A stretch of 64,000 bases of DNA from Streptomyces sp. NBC_00775 (GTDB lineage Bacteria > Actinomycetota > Actinomycetes > Streptomycetales > Streptomycetaceae): positions 558,001-622,000 of the forward strand of contig NZ_CP108938.1 of assembly GCF_036347135.1 (NCBI RefSeq), written 5' to 3'. The translations under genes were made by a program, and so were the position numbers. The notes beneath the pieces were generated by a model. The model saw only the letters and a list, made by a program, of their open reading frames with translations. It was not told where the DNA came from and ran no database searches. Of the stretch, positions 33,009 through 41,925 are shown in pieces. Numbering within the stretch: position 1 is the stretch's first letter; each line of letters opens with the position of its first letter.

Positions 33009-34469
33009 TCACAGAGGGCGAGCTGTGCGCGCCAAGAGATTCATCGCCTCCAGGCGGTCGAAGACCCCCGCCTCCACGGTGTCGCCGAAGAACATCACTT
33101 CGGGGCCGGTGAAGACCGGCCACGCGGGCAGCGCGCCCCCGTTCGGGTCCCCCGTCCGCACGAACCGCGCCCACGCGTCGGCCATCGTGCGCGCCAGCTC
33201 GCGGTCCAGCTCGCTCCAGGGCCAGGGGCGCTGGTCCAAGTTGTCGAGTACGTAGGGCAGTTCGGCGGTGTGGTGCACGCCGTATCCCGGCAGACCGTCG
33301 GGTGGGGCGGCCAGGTCGAGTCCGGCGGGCAGCGGAGGTGTCCGGGTGAAGCGGTACATCCACGTCCGGGCGCTCGCCCGGTGTGCCGTGGCCCAGCGCC
33401 ACACGGGGTAGGTGAAGCGGCTCTCACCGGTGAACTGCCGTACGGTGCGCCGGGCCTGGCCGGCGTCACGGACCGGGTACACCTCGTCCGAACCGGGTTC
33501 CACCGGCAGCCTTCTCAGGGCGTCCAGCGAGGTGTACACCGATCCCTCGTCGAGATTGGTGCCCACCAGCAGCGGTACGGCGTGCTGGCGGCCCGAGGCG
33601 AAGACGTCGTCCGTGGGCTCGGTCAGCAGGCGACCGTCGACGACCGGGCCGAAGTGGCCCTTGAGGACCAGCTCCACGCCGCTCGTCCGCCGCAGTCCGG
33701 TGATGTCCCGGTCCCCGAACTCCCCCGCCCAGCACAGCCCTTGCTTCTGTGCCGCGCTCTGGTCCGGGAGCGGCCCCTCGGCGCGGCCGATGCCCGAGGC
33801 GCTCTGCCCGACGGCCGCGCGGAAGAGGGGCCGGGCCGCCGCCGATGCCATGAGGTGGCAGATGTGCGCGGCCCCTGCCGAGTTGCCCGCGAGGGTCACC
33901 CGGTCGGGGTCGCCGCCGAAGGCCGCGATGTTCTCGCGGACCCAGGTAAGGGCGGCGACCATGTCGAGCAGGCCGTAGTTGCCGGATGCCCCGAGGTCGT
34001 CCTCCGCGGCCAGTTCGGGGTGGGCGAGGAAGCCGAGGGCGCCGAGGCGGTGGTTGAGGGTGACGACGACCAGACCCCGGCGGGCCAGGGCGCGACCGTC
34101 GTGCAGGTCCAGCCCGCCGTGCCCGTAGCGGTTGCCGCCGCCGTGGATCCACACCATCACCGGGAGCCCGCGCCCGGCCGGGTCGGGGGTCCACACATTG
34201 AGGTAGAGGCAGTCCTCGCTCATCACCAGGGCCCGCCGGTCGGCGAAGTTGGTGTGGTACATGATCGAGTCGCGGGGCGGCTGTGGCTGCAAGGGGGCAG
34301 GGCCGAAGTCGTACGCGCGTCTCTCGCCGTCCCAGCCGGCGGCGGGCCGGGGCGGCCGCCAGCGCAGTTCGCCGACCGGTGGCTCGGCGTACGGGATGCC
34401 GCGGAAGACGGCGATGCCGGTGTCCCACTCCCCCACGAGCCGCCCGCCCGTGGTGCGCGCGCGGATCAC
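33009..34469 (-). CDS. Type B carboxylesterase
   Basis: A 486-residue carboxylesterase/lipase with the family N-terminus (FRGIPYAEPPVGELRW), the signature EDCLYLNVWTP, oxyanion WIHGGGNRYGHG and nucleophile elbow VTLAGNSAGAAHI, and a C-terminal His in YGVHHTAELPY. There is no signal peptide, so it is likely cytoplasmic and could hydrolyse an ester after uptake by the nearby ABC transporter. GTG 34469 overlaps the upstream amidohydrolase stop (GTGA), indicating translational coupling. It belongs to the TGTCGACA-controlled operon. Confidence 0.92.
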   Translation of the reverse strand: MIRARTTGGRLVGEWDTGIAVFRGIPYAEPPVGELRWRPPRPAAGWDGERRAYDFGPAPLQPQPPRDSIMYHTNFADRRALVMSEDCLYLNVWTPDPAGRGLPVMVWIHGGGNRYGHGGLDLHDGRALARRGLVVVTLNHRLGALGFLAHPELAAEDDLGASGNYGLLDMVAALTWVRENIAAFGGDPDRVTLAGNSAGAAHICHLMASAAARPLFRAAVGQSASGIGRAEGPLPDQSAAQKQGLCWAGEFGDRDITGLRRTSGVELVLKGHFGPVVDGRLLTEPTDDVFASGRQHAVPLLVGTNLDEGSVYTSLDALRRLPVEPGSDEVYPVRDAGQARRTVRQFTGESRFTYPVWRWATAHRASARTWMYRFTRTPPLPAGLDLAAPPDGLPGYGVHHTAELPYVLDNLDQRPWPWSELDRELARTMADAWARFVRTGDPNGGALPAWPVFTGPEVMFFGDTVEAGVFDRLEAMNLLARTARPL

Positions 34470-35686
34470 GCCCGCGCCTTGTGCAACACGCCGTCCTTCA
34501 TGATCGCCACGAGGCGGTCGCGGTCCTGGAGGATGCGGATGTCGGTCAGGGGGTCACCGTCGACGAGGACGAGGTCCGCGAGGAAACCCTCCCGTATGAG
34601 GCCGAGTTCGTCCTCCATGTCCATGATCTGGCCCCCGTACTGGGTGGCCGCGCGCAGTGCTTCGGCGGGAGTGAAGCCGAACCACTCGACGAAGAGTTCC
34701 AGGTCCCGCAGGTTGCGTCCGACCGGGTTCCAGGCGAAGCCGTAGTCTCCGCCCGGGACGACGCGTATCCCGCGCCTCACGAGTTCGGGCACGACCTGGC
34801 GTACGGCCTTGGCGGTCGCCTCGACCTCCATGCCGGGCTCGGGTTCGCTGTCGGCCTCGTACAGGTTGGCGTGGATGATGCCGGGGGTCGGGGCGACGAA
34901 GACGCGGTCGCGGGCGGCCTCCAGGAGGTCGAGGGCCTCCTCGTCGGCGAAGGTGCAGTGGTAGAGGGCGCGGATGCCTTGACGTACGGCCATCTTGACG
35001 GACTCGGCGGCGTGCGCGTGCGCGGTCAGCCAGACACCGCGCCGCTGGGCGGCGCGTGCCGCGGCGGCCACCTCCTCCTCCGTGAACTGCACGATCCGCG
35101 AGCTGCCGGCGACCACCGCGCTCTCGCCGGAGAGCGACAACTTGACGATGTCGACGCCCAGTTCGGCCATGCCCTCGACGAACCGGGCGACCGACTCCGG
35201 GTCCGAGGCACGGCCGTCGATGCCCGGGAAGTCGTACACCCCGGGTTCGACCATGCCCGCGCTGCCCTCCCAGGACGCGGCCTTGAGACGCGGCCCCGGC
35301 ATCCAGCCCTCGGCGAACGCCTTGCGGGCCGCGATCTCCGTGCGGGGCAGCCGGTTGCCGCCCGAGTAGGCGCTGGTGATGCCGTGGTCGAGCAGGACGC
35401 GGCCTGCGTGCGCCACCAGCAGGGCCTTCTCCTCGTCCGGTTCGTCGCGGCGCCGGGAGCGGTGCTCGACGGTGGAGCCGAAGCCGAGGTGGGCGTGCGC
35501 GTCGACGATCCCGGGGAGCAGGGTGCCACCGCCGCCGTCGATGACGCGGGCCGAACGCCGTTGGCCGGCGGGGATGTTGGGCGCCACAGCGGTGATGCGG
35601 CCGCCCTCGACGAGGACCTCCGCGGGGAAGGGATCGCGTCCGGTGCCGTCGAAGACCCGGACGTCGGTGAAGAGGGTCGCGGTCAT
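34466..35686 (-). CDS. Amidohydrolase-superfamily enzyme (imidazolonepropionase/prolidase-like)
   Basis: A 406-residue metal-dependent hydrolase. An N-terminal beta domain (LFTDVRVFDGTGRDPFPAEV) leads to the metal-binding motif GIVDAHAHLGFGS. Further ligands are the Lys in DIVKLSLSGES, His pair region LTAHAHAAESVK, LYHCTF and Asp in GGDYGF. A C-terminal beta segment ends DLVLVDGDPLTDI. The Lys-containing layout fits the prolidase/imidazolonepropionase group that cleaves cyclic amides or peptides. ATG 35686 is six bases downstream of the FAH-family stop, and it is coupled to the carboxylesterase by GTGA. Substrate unknown. Confidence 0.9.
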   Translation of the reverse strand: MTATLFTDVRVFDGTGRDPFPAEVLVEGGRITAVAPNIPAGQRRSARVIDGGGGTLLPGIVDAHAHLGFGSTVEHRSRRRDEPDEEKALLVAHAGRVLLDHGITSAYSGGNRLPRTEIAARKAFAEGWMPGPRLKAASWEGSAGMVEPGVYDFPGIDGRASDPESVARFVEGMAELGVDIVKLSLSGESAVVAGSSRIVQFTEEEVAAAARAAQRRGVWLTAHAHAAESVKMAVRQGIRALYHCTFADEEALDLLEAARDRVFVAPTPGIIHANLYEADSEPEPGMEVEATAKAVRQVVPELVRRGIRVVPGGDYGFAWNPVGRNLRDLELFVEWFGFTPAEALRAATQYGGQIMDMEDELGLIREGFLADLVLVDGDPLTDIRILQDRDRLVAIMKDGVLHKARA

Positions 35687-35692
35687 GGCGGC

Positions 35693-36583
35693 TCAGCCCC
35701 TCCCCCAGAGGGAGTGCCCCCACTCGGCGGGCGGCTCCGCGGTCCCGTACGCGTCCTGCCAGGAGACCACTGGGTTGCGCAGGATGCCGAGGCCCTCGAT
35801 CTCGGCCTCGACCACGTCGCCCGGGCGGAGGTAGTTGGCGAACGGGTCGGCGGTGCTCGCCGCGACGCCCGCGATGGTGCCGGTGGTGATGAGGTCGCCC
35901 GCGCTGTAGATCTGCGGCGAGTGATAGGCGACCAGTTGCGGAATCGACACCGACATCCGGGAGGTGTGGGACTTCTGGCGGACGTCGCCGTTGACCCGCA
36001 GCTCCATGTCGAGGTCGTGCGGGTCGTCGATCTCGTCGGCGGTGACGATGTACGGGCCGATGGGGCAGAACGTCTCGATCGCCTTGGAGAAGGAGAAGAC
36101 GCCCGACTCCATCTCCTTGCGCTGGATGTCGCGCGCGGTGATGTCGTTGAAGACCAGGTATCCGGCGATGTGCTCGGCGGCCTGTTCGGCGGAGAAGAAC
36201 CGGCCCGGCTTCCCTATGACGACGGCGAGTTCGAGTTCGTAGTCCAGCTCTCGGGTGAGGTTCGCGGGGTACACGACGGGTTCGTCCGGGCCGATGATCG
36301 CGTCCACGTTCTGGAAGAAGACGATGCCCTTGTTCACCGGATGGGACCAGTCGACCCGGACCAGGTCCTCATGGTGTTCACGGAAGTTGCCGGCCGTGTG
36401 GAAGAACTTCTTCGGCACGATCGGAGCGCGCAGCCGCACATCGGCGAGCGCGAACGTCCGCCCGGTCTCCCCCACTTGGCCGTCGCGCTCGAAGAACGCG
36501 CGGGTCGTCGGGACATCGAGTTCCACGACGGTCTCACCGTCGAGACGGCCCACGAGCCCGTCGTCGAACGTCACCAGTTTCAT
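35693..36583 (-). CDS. Fumarylacetoacetate hydrolase (FAH)-family protein
   Basis: A 296-residue member of the FAH family, whose enzymes cleave or decarboxylate beta-diketo acids or hydrate 2-oxopent-4-enoates. The N-terminal cap (MKLVTFDDGLVGRLDG) is followed by the catalytic domain with FHTAGNFREH, the Glu-rich metal site RELDYELELAVVIGKPG, FNDITARDIQRKE and the C-terminal GTIAGVAASTADPFANYLRP, close to the usual TGTPxG. AAGGAG precedes ATG 36583. A perfect ACTGTCGACAGT palindrome overlaps the upstream promoter. It is first in the operon running down to 32478. Confidence 0.92.
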   Translation of the reverse strand: MKLVTFDDGLVGRLDGETVVELDVPTTRAFFERDGQVGETGRTFALADVRLRAPIVPKKFFHTAGNFREHHEDLVRVDWSHPVNKGIVFFQNVDAIIGPDEPVVYPANLTRELDYELELAVVIGKPGRFFSAEQAAEHIAGYLVFNDITARDIQRKEMESGVFSFSKAIETFCPIGPYIVTADEIDDPHDLDMELRVNGDVRQKSHTSRMSVSIPQLVAYHSPQIYSAGDLITTGTIAGVAASTADPFANYLRPGDVVEAEIEGLGILRNPVVSWQDAYGTAEPPAEWGHSLWGRG

Positions 36584-36597
36584 CGAACCACTCCTTA

Positions 36598-36609
36598 ACT
36601 GTCGACAGT
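36598..36609. promoter_or_regulatory. ACTGTCGACAGT operator between FAH operon and SDR gene
   Basis: A perfect 12-bp palindrome containing TGTCGACA, only 15 bases upstream of the FAH-family start codon. A degenerate TGTGGACACA follows near 36651, on the side of the divergent SDR gene. Confidence 0.8.
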
Positions 36610-36690
36610 CAGCCTGCCCAGAGGTGGGTTTGGCGTCAAGAGTCGCGCAAAGTGTGGACACAAAATGCGGCGGTGGCTTACGGTCCGAGC

Positions 36691-37437
36691 ATGCGGACGA
36701 CATGGGACTTCACCGGGGCGCGCGCACTGGTCGCCGGCGCCGGAGGGATCGGCGCGGCGGTGACCAGCGCGCTCGCGGAGGCGGGCGCCGACGTACTCGT
36801 CCTCGACGTGGACGAGGCGAAGGTGGACAAGGTCTGCCAGGGTGCGAACTCCGTCAACGGCCTGACCGCCGACCTCACTTCGGCGGATGCCTGCCGTGCG
36901 GCCGTCGACAGATCCGTGCAGCTCCTGGGCGGAATCGATGTGTTCGTGCACGCGGTCGGCGTCAATGACCGCAGGCCGGTGCTGGAGACACCCGACGAGG
37001 TGTGGGAGCGGCTGCGCGCCGTCAATCTCGACAGCGCGTTCTGGCTGGGCCGCGCCATCGGCGCGGTGATGGTGCCGGCCTGCCACGGACGGATCGTCTT
37101 CCTCTCCTCGGTGTCCGGTCTGCTCGCCCACAAGGACCATGCGCCGTACGCGGCCACGAAGGGCGGCGTCAACCAGCTCATGCGGGTCATGGCCCGCGAA
37201 TGGGCCGCGGCCGGCGTCACCGTCAACGCCGTCGCGCCCGGCTACACCGAGACGGACCTGACCCGCGCCTACCTGTCCGAACCCGGGATCCGCGCGTCCC
37301 TGGAGGCGCTCGTGCCCGCCGGACGACTCGGTCGCCCCGAAGACCTGGCGGGGCCGGTGCTCTTCCTCGCCTCCGACCAGGCCGCGTTCGTCACCGGTCA
37401 GGTGCTGTACGCGGACGGTGGCCGGACCCTCGTATGA
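36691..37437 (+). CDS. Short-chain dehydrogenase/reductase
   Basis: A 248-residue classical SDR with cofactor loop AGAGGIGAAV (the first Gly-rich Thr replaced by Ala), NAD-favouring VLVLDVDE, HAVGVND, catalytic Ser in VFLSSVSGL and PYAATKGGVNQL (Tyr and Lys present), ending TGQVLYADGG. It probably oxidises or reduces a hydroxyl/ketone intermediate of the cluster's pathway. The ATG at 36691 is supported by family alignment, though the ribosome-binding site is weak. It diverges from the FAH operon and is followed 100 bases later by another SDR. Confidence 0.92.
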   Translation: MRTTWDFTGARALVAGAGGIGAAVTSALAEAGADVLVLDVDEAKVDKVCQGANSVNGLTADLTSADACRAAVDRSVQLLGGIDVFVHAVGVNDRRPVLETPDEVWERLRAVNLDSAFWLGRAIGAVMVPACHGRIVFLSSVSGLLAHKDHAPYAATKGGVNQLMRVMAREWAAAGVTVNAVAPGYTETDLTRAYLSEPGIRASLEALVPAGRLGRPEDLAGPVLFLASDQAAFVTGQVLYADGGRTLV

Positions 37438-37537
37438 CGCGCGCTCTCTCCACCCACGGACGACCGCGTTGCGTCCGCACCTCTCCACCTCCTCTTCTGC
37501 CTCTTCTGCCTCTTCTGCTCATTCGAACGGAGATCAC

Positions 37538-38320
37538 ATGACTGCCGTCCCCGAACGCTTCACCGGCAAGACCGTCCTCGTCACCGGAGCGGGCACCGGA
37601 TTCGGCGCCGAGATCGCGGTGCGGGCCGCCCGGGAGGGCGCCGACGTCGCCATCCACTACCGCAGTTCGAGCGCGGGCGCCGAGGCCACCGCAGAGCGGG
37701 TCACCGCGCTCGGCCGCAAGGCCTTCATCGTGCAGGCCGACATCGCCGAGCGCGCCCAGATCCGGCGTCTGGCCGACGAGGTGTGGGCCCGCTTCGGCCG
37801 CCTGGACGTGGCCGTCAACAACGTCGGCGACGTGGCCCGCGAGCAGATGTCCTGGCGTGACATCACGGAGGAGTCCATCGATCACGTCCTCGCCGTGGAC
37901 GTGAAGGGCACGCTGCTGTGCACCCATGAGTTCGGTGCGCGGATGCTGGAGCAGGAGGGGGGCGGGGCCATCGTCAACATCGGCTCCACCGTGGTCGTAC
38001 GGGGCAGCGCCCGGGCCCCGCAGTACGCCGCCGCCAAGTACGGCATCATCGGCCTCACCAAGTCGTACGCCCATGCGTTCGCGCCGGCGGTTCGGGTGAA
38101 CGTGTTCGCGCCCGGGTTCATCGAGACCCCGGCGACGCTGGGGCGCCAGGACTGGAAGAACGGCCGCGGGGAGCAGTTGCGTGCGGCGACGCCCATGGGG
38201 CGGATACCCGGGCCTGAGGAGCTTGCGGGGGCCGCGCTGTTCCTTGCGACGGAGGATGCGCAGCACATCACCGGTGGGTTCCTTGTTGCTGATGGTGGCT
38301 ACAACATGATCGGGGCGTAG
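37538..38320 (+). CDS. Short-chain dehydrogenase/reductase
   Basis: A 260-residue classical SDR: TGAGTGFGAEIAVRAA cofactor loop, NNVGDVARE, Ser in VNIGSTVVV, active-site PQYAAAKYGIIGL and C-terminal ITGGFLVADGG. The phosphate-friendly IHYRSS after beta-2 suggests NADP use. It resembles the 3-oxoacyl reductase-like branch. The spacer upstream contains a Ser-codon-rich CTCTTCTGC repeat but no TGTCGACA, so it probably shares the promoter at 36.6 kb with the SDR before it. Confidence 0.92.
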   Translation: MTAVPERFTGKTVLVTGAGTGFGAEIAVRAAREGADVAIHYRSSSAGAEATAERVTALGRKAFIVQADIAERAQIRRLADEVWARFGRLDVAVNNVGDVAREQMSWRDITEESIDHVLAVDVKGTLLCTHEFGARMLEQEGGGAIVNIGSTVVVRGSARAPQYAAAKYGIIGLTKSYAHAFAPAVRVNVFAPGFIETPATLGRQDWKNGRGEQLRAATPMGRIPGPEELAGAALFLATEDAQHITGGFLVADGGYNMIGA

Positions 38321-38383
38321 GCGCTCCGCTGAGGGGTGCGGTTTTCGGCTGCGGGTTCGTGGGGGCTGGTCGCGCAGTTCCCC

Positions 38384-38401
38384 GCGCCCCTTTCGGGGCG
38401 C
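38384..38401. terminator. Streptomyces-type intergenic hairpin
   Basis: GCGCCCC (38384-38390) pairs with GGGGCGC (38395-38401) around TTTC, preceded by CGCGCAGTTCCCC. This whole string recurs widely in Streptomyces intergenic regions, from memory, and probably terminates the SDR transcript. Confidence 0.7.
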
Positions 38402-38448
38402 TCCAGCTCGCCCAAGTGACAAAGAAGCCCTCTAGAAATGGAAAAGCT

Positions 38449-38500
38449 CCGGCTCCCGGGAAAACGGTTCGCATCCTCCCCTCCCGGGGGCCGGTTTTTT
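38449..38500. terminator. T-tract terminator facing both genes
   Basis: CCGGCTCCCGGG (38449-38460) pairs with CCCGGGGGCCGG (38483-38494) with one wobble, followed by TTTTTT. In the leftward direction the hairpin is followed by AGCTTTT, so it also suits the secreted-protein gene that ends at 38508. Confidence 0.75.
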
Positions 38501-38507
38501 CATGGGG

Positions 38508-40484
38508 TTACGCCACGGTCAGTGTGAGCGCACCGGTGTAGCTCTTGCCCGGGGTGATCGTGGTGGTGGTGCCGCCGACCTTCAGGGTCACAGTCTTGCC
38601 GCTCGGGGCGCTGACGGAGGCGTCGGAGGCGATGGTCAGGGCGCTGAGGTAGGACGTGCCGGTGACCGTCCAGTCGGCGCCGTTCTTCAGGGTCACGATG
38701 ACACCGTTGTTCACGACCGTCTGGGCGGTGTTGGTGACCTCGCCGATCTGCAGGTACTCCGCCGAGGTGATGGTGGAGACGCTGTGCTTGGCCGCGGAGG
38801 CGGAGATGACGCCCTCGACGGTGGAGCCGTCGAAGGTGAGCACCAGGTTCTGGCCCTGGATGCTCGCGTTGCCGCCGCCCCATACGGAGTTGTAGAAGTT
38901 GCCGGTCAGGGCGATGTCGGTGAACGTGGCGGTCGAGTCGCCGGTCTGGGCGCTGGTGGTGACCCAGCTGGACGACTTCGTGGCACTGCCGGTGGGCTCG
39001 GTGTAGGTGCCGATCGTCTCGCTGCTCCACGGCTCGCCCGACACCGACACGCTGCTGGGACGGTCGGTGTCCATCAGCTGGAAGATGACGCCGTTGCCGG
39101 CCTCGATGGTGGCCCCTTCGGAACCGTCCACGACGACGGTCGCCGCCGAGGCCTTCGAGAGGAACGTGGTCTTCTCCGTGCTGACCTGGGTCCCGCCGTC
39201 GATGGTGACGGTCGAGGCGCCGTACCACATGAAGCCGAAACGCCCGGAGTTCAGGGCGCAGGACTTCTCGCTGAGGGCCGACAGCTCGGTGCTGGTGAGC
39301 CCCAGTTCCAGCGAGTCGTTCAGGTCGGAGACCGTGCCCGCGACGCTGTCGCCGTAGTGAACGGTTCCGCTCCAGGTGATCAGGACGTAGTCGCCGACGT
39401 CGTAGGTGCTGCCGAGGATGTGCTCGGTCACGTTGCCGATGGCGTACGACCCGTAGCCGACCCCGCCGGTGTTGGCGATGGTGCTGTTGATGACGGTGAG
39501 TGTGCAGTTGCTGCCACCGTCGACGGACAGTGCTCCCCAGTTCTCCGAGGAGACGGAGGAGTTGATGTACGCGGCACGGGTGTTGGCGCCGAGGAGGTTG
39601 GTGGCGCGGACGTTGCCGGACAGACCCAGCATCCACGGCACGGTGATCATGTACTTGGTGTCGCCGGTGCCGGAGGCGGGGTACTCGTCGGGGACGGTGC
39701 CGTCCGCCGTGTGGATCGTGGAGTTCTTCACGATCACATGGGCGGTGGCGTCGGCGATGACGGCGGTGCGGACCACGCCCTGGTTGGTGATGGTGGCGCC
39801 GTTGACGACGAGGGTGGTGCCGTCACCGGTGCCGACGACGGACGCGCCGTAGCCGATGAAGTCGCAGCGGCCGTTGCCGGTGAAGGCGATCTTCGCGTTC
39901 TTGAGCGTGTACGTGCCGCCGCCGGTGACATAGACACCGTTGAACGCCTCGCCGGTCGAGGTCAGCCGGATGCCGGTCGCGGCGGTGTTGGTGGCCGACC
40001 CGCCCTTCACGTTCGCCAGTACCGACTTGGACTTGTCCACGCCGTCGGAGTCGACGTAGATCGCCTGGCGGAAGGGGAAGGTGAGGGTGCTGTACGCGAC
40101 CTCGTTGGCCTCGGCGACGGTGATGACGACGGTGCCCGTGTAGGTGCCGGCGGCGATCGCGGTGGCCGCTCCGCCGTAGCCGTCGGTGAGCAGGGCCAGC
40201 TCGCTGCCGGTCTCCACGCTGTTCACGGTGAGGCTGATGCTGTAGCCGTCGGGGGCTGCGAGAATGCCGCCCTCCTCGATGGTCAGCGAGCTGAGCTTGG
40301 TGGTCGCGGTGACCTCGACGGTCTCCCCGGAGCCGACGGTGAGCGTCGCCTTGGTGCCGACGGCGTGCGCGACGGCGGGGGCCGCGAGAGTGGGGGCGAA
40401 GGCGGCGGCGACCGCCACGAGCAGGGCGCGGGGACGAGCTCTGAAGGTGACCTCGCGCTCGCCAAGAGACTTCTTGTGATCCAC
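38508..40484 (-). CDS. Large secreted beta-strand-rich protein of unknown function
   Basis: A 658-residue exported protein. Signal peptide about 1-41 (ALLVAVAAAFAPTLAAPAVA), then a repetitive Thr/Ser/Gly/Val-rich sequence suggestive of a beta-helix or stacked beta-sandwiches, with related modules at both ends (KLSSLTIEEGGILAAPDGYS near the N-terminus; YLSALTIASDASVSAPSGKT near the C-terminus). No catalytic motif is recognised. Cys are few (RCDFIGYG, NCTLTV, SCALNS). GTG 40484 follows AAGGA. It lies within the GntR-type catabolic region but has no TGTCGACA in its promoter; it might be a surface or adhesive protein. Confidence 0.75.
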   Translation of the reverse strand: MDHKKSLGEREVTFRARPRALLVAVAAAFAPTLAAPAVAHAVGTKATLTVGSGETVEVTATTKLSSLTIEEGGILAAPDGYSISLTVNSVETGSELALLTDGYGGAATAIAAGTYTGTVVITVAEANEVAYSTLTFPFRQAIYVDSDGVDKSKSVLANVKGGSATNTAATGIRLTSTGEAFNGVYVTGGGTYTLKNAKIAFTGNGRCDFIGYGASVVGTGDGTTLVVNGATITNQGVVRTAVIADATAHVIVKNSTIHTADGTVPDEYPASGTGDTKYMITVPWMLGLSGNVRATNLLGANTRAAYINSSVSSENWGALSVDGGSNCTLTVINSTIANTGGVGYGSYAIGNVTEHILGSTYDVGDYVLITWSGTVHYGDSVAGTVSDLNDSLELGLTSTELSALSEKSCALNSGRFGFMWYGASTVTIDGGTQVSTEKTTFLSKASAATVVVDGSEGATIEAGNGVIFQLMDTDRPSSVSVSGEPWSSETIGTYTEPTGSATKSSSWVTTSAQTGDSTATFTDIALTGNFYNSVWGGGNASIQGQNLVLTFDGSTVEGVISASAAKHSVSTITSAEYLQIGEVTNTAQTVVNNGVIVTLKNGADWTVTGTSYLSALTIASDASVSAPSGKTVTLKVGGTTTTITPGKSYTGALTLTVA

Positions 40485-40633
40485 CGTGAACTTCCTTGTC
40501 TTCAGGTGTTTTCGGGCAGGGTCGACCTGCTCGGGGCAGGGGTGAGCTGCCTTTCGGGCAGGGGTGAGCCAGGGAGTGGGACGGGGTCTTCGGACGCGCC
40601 CCGGTCGTGGGGGCGCGGTGGGTGCGCCGGCTC

Positions 40634-41044
40634 TCAGGCGCGGTCGATGAGTTCGATCAGGTTGCCGAACGGGTCGGACACGAACGCCATTCGGGCGCCG
40701 GGGCGCGGTGCCGGGCGCGGGCTCATTCGTACGCCCGCGCCGGCCGTGACGAGTCGGTCGAACGTGGCGTCGACCTCGTACGGTGTGCCGACGCACAGGC
40801 AGAGGTGACCTAGGCCGAGCGTGCCCGCCGCCTCCAGCGGGCTGTCGGCGGCGAGTCCCGGCCGGGCCTCAGGGCGGTGGAGCAACTCGATGCGCCAGCC
40901 GCTGTCATGACGGAGCATCACTCCGCTCAGATCCGTGCCGGGGACGGAGAACGTGTGCTCCTCGACGAGGTCCAGGGCCTCGCGGTACCAGGTGGTCGCG
41001 GCCTGCAACTCCGGTACGGATAAGCCCACATGATCGAATCGCAT
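40634..41044 (-). CDS. VOC-family (glyoxalase/dioxygenase-type) protein
   Basis: A 136-residue single VOC module with MRFDHVGLSVPELQAATTWY at the N-terminus, a central LGHLCLCV strand and the C-terminal FVSDPFGNLIELID carrying the conserved metal-ligand Glu. His5 and Glu near 131 are probable ligands. VOC proteins act as lyases, isomerases or ring-cleaving dioxygenases; two modules or a dimer are needed. It starts two bases after the ABC ATPase stop and is therefore the last gene of the FAD oxidase/ABC transporter operon, suggesting a role in converting the imported compound. Confidence 0.88.
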   Translation of the reverse strand: MRFDHVGLSVPELQAATTWYREALDLVEEHTFSVPGTDLSGVMLRHDSGWRIELLHRPEARPGLAADSPLEAAGTLGLGHLCLCVGTPYEVDATFDRLVTAGAGVRMSPRPAPRPGARMAFVSDPFGNLIELIDRA

Positions 41045-41046
41045 GG

Positions 41047-41925
41047 TCAGGCCACCCCCGTACGGTCGGCCCCGACGGTCTTGTCCGGGGACTGGGCCGG
41101 GTCCCGGTCTGTATCCGTGTCCGTGTCCGTGTCCGTGCCCGTGCCCGGGGCGCGCTCCCCGCGGATCAGGGACAGCACCCGCGTACGCAGTTCGGCGAAG
41201 CGCGGGTCGGCCCGTGTCGACAGCTGATCGCGATCGGTCCCCAGGGGAATGGCCAGCGTCTCCAGGACGGCGGTCGGCTTGCCGCCGAGGACGATCACCC
41301 GGTCGCCCAGGTAGACGGCCTCGTCGATGTCGTGCGTGACCACGACGACGGTGATGCCGAGCCGTCTGCGCAGTTCCAGCGTCAAGTCCTCCAGGTCGAA
41401 CCGGGATTGGGCGTCGACCGAGCCGAAGGGTTCGTCCATGAGGAGCACCGGCGCGTCGTACGCGAGTCCGCGGGCGATGGCCACGCGCTGCTGCATGCCT
41501 CCGGAGAGCTGCCACGGGTACTTGTCGCCGACGTCCGGCAGCCCGACCGCGGCGAGGCAGTCGAGCGCGCGGCGCTTGCGCTCCGCGCGCCGTACGCCTC
41601 GTCCCTGGAGCGGGAAGGCGACGTTGTCCCACACCCTCAGCCAGGGCAGCAGTGAGCCGCGGTAGTCCTGGGAGACGACGGCGATGTCCGCGTGCGGCTC
41701 GGTGAGCGACTGATCGCCGTAGCGGACCGCTCCCGAGGTCGGGCGGGTCAGTCCGGCGAGGCAGCGCAGCAGGGTCGTCTTGCCCGCGCCGGAGGGGCCG
41801 ACGATGCAGACGGCCTCTCCGGGGTCGACCCGCAGGGACAGGCCGTCGAGGACCAGATGCTCCTGGGGACCGTGCCCGAAGGCCATGCGGAGTTCCTCGA
41901 CGTGCAGGCTGGATCCGCGTGTCAT
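41047..41925 (-). CDS. ABC transporter ATP-binding protein (SsuB/TauB type)
   Basis: A 292-residue ATPase with Walker A GPSGAGKTT, Q-loop VVSQDY, signature LSGGMQQRVAIARGL, Walker B VLLMDEPFGSVDA and switch His (VTHDIDEAVYLGD). It belongs to the nitrate/sulfonate/taurine-type importer ATPases. The C-terminus after about 260 is a Thr-Asp repeat (GTDTDTDTDTD) encoded by a six-base tandem repeat at 41111-41148. ATG 41925 overlaps the permease stop (ATGA). It energises import together with the permeases at 41922 and 42751. Confidence 0.95.
   Translation of the reverse strand: MTRGSSLHVEELRMAFGHGPQEHLVLDGLSLRVDPGEAVCIVGPSGAGKTTLLRCLAGLTRPTSGAVRYGDQSLTEPHADIAVVSQDYRGSLLPWLRVWDNVAFPLQGRGVRRAERKRRALDCLAAVGLPDVGDKYPWQLSGGMQQRVAIARGLAYDAPVLLMDEPFGSVDAQSRFDLEDLTLELRRRLGITVVVVTHDIDEAVYLGDRVIVLGGKPTAVLETLAIPLGTDRDQLSTRADPRFAELRTRVLSLIRGERAPGTGTDTDTDTDTDRDPAQSPDKTVGADRTGVA

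Noticed and set aside
40498..40570. Repeated TCGGGCAGGG stretches upstream of the secreted beta-rich protein
   Set aside because: Short, imperfect and compatible with a GC-rich leader. No hairpin or operator logic evident.
41215..41222. TGTCGACA inside the ABC ATPase gene
   Set aside because: It lies in coding sequence far from a start, so I did not count it as an operator. It may be chance.
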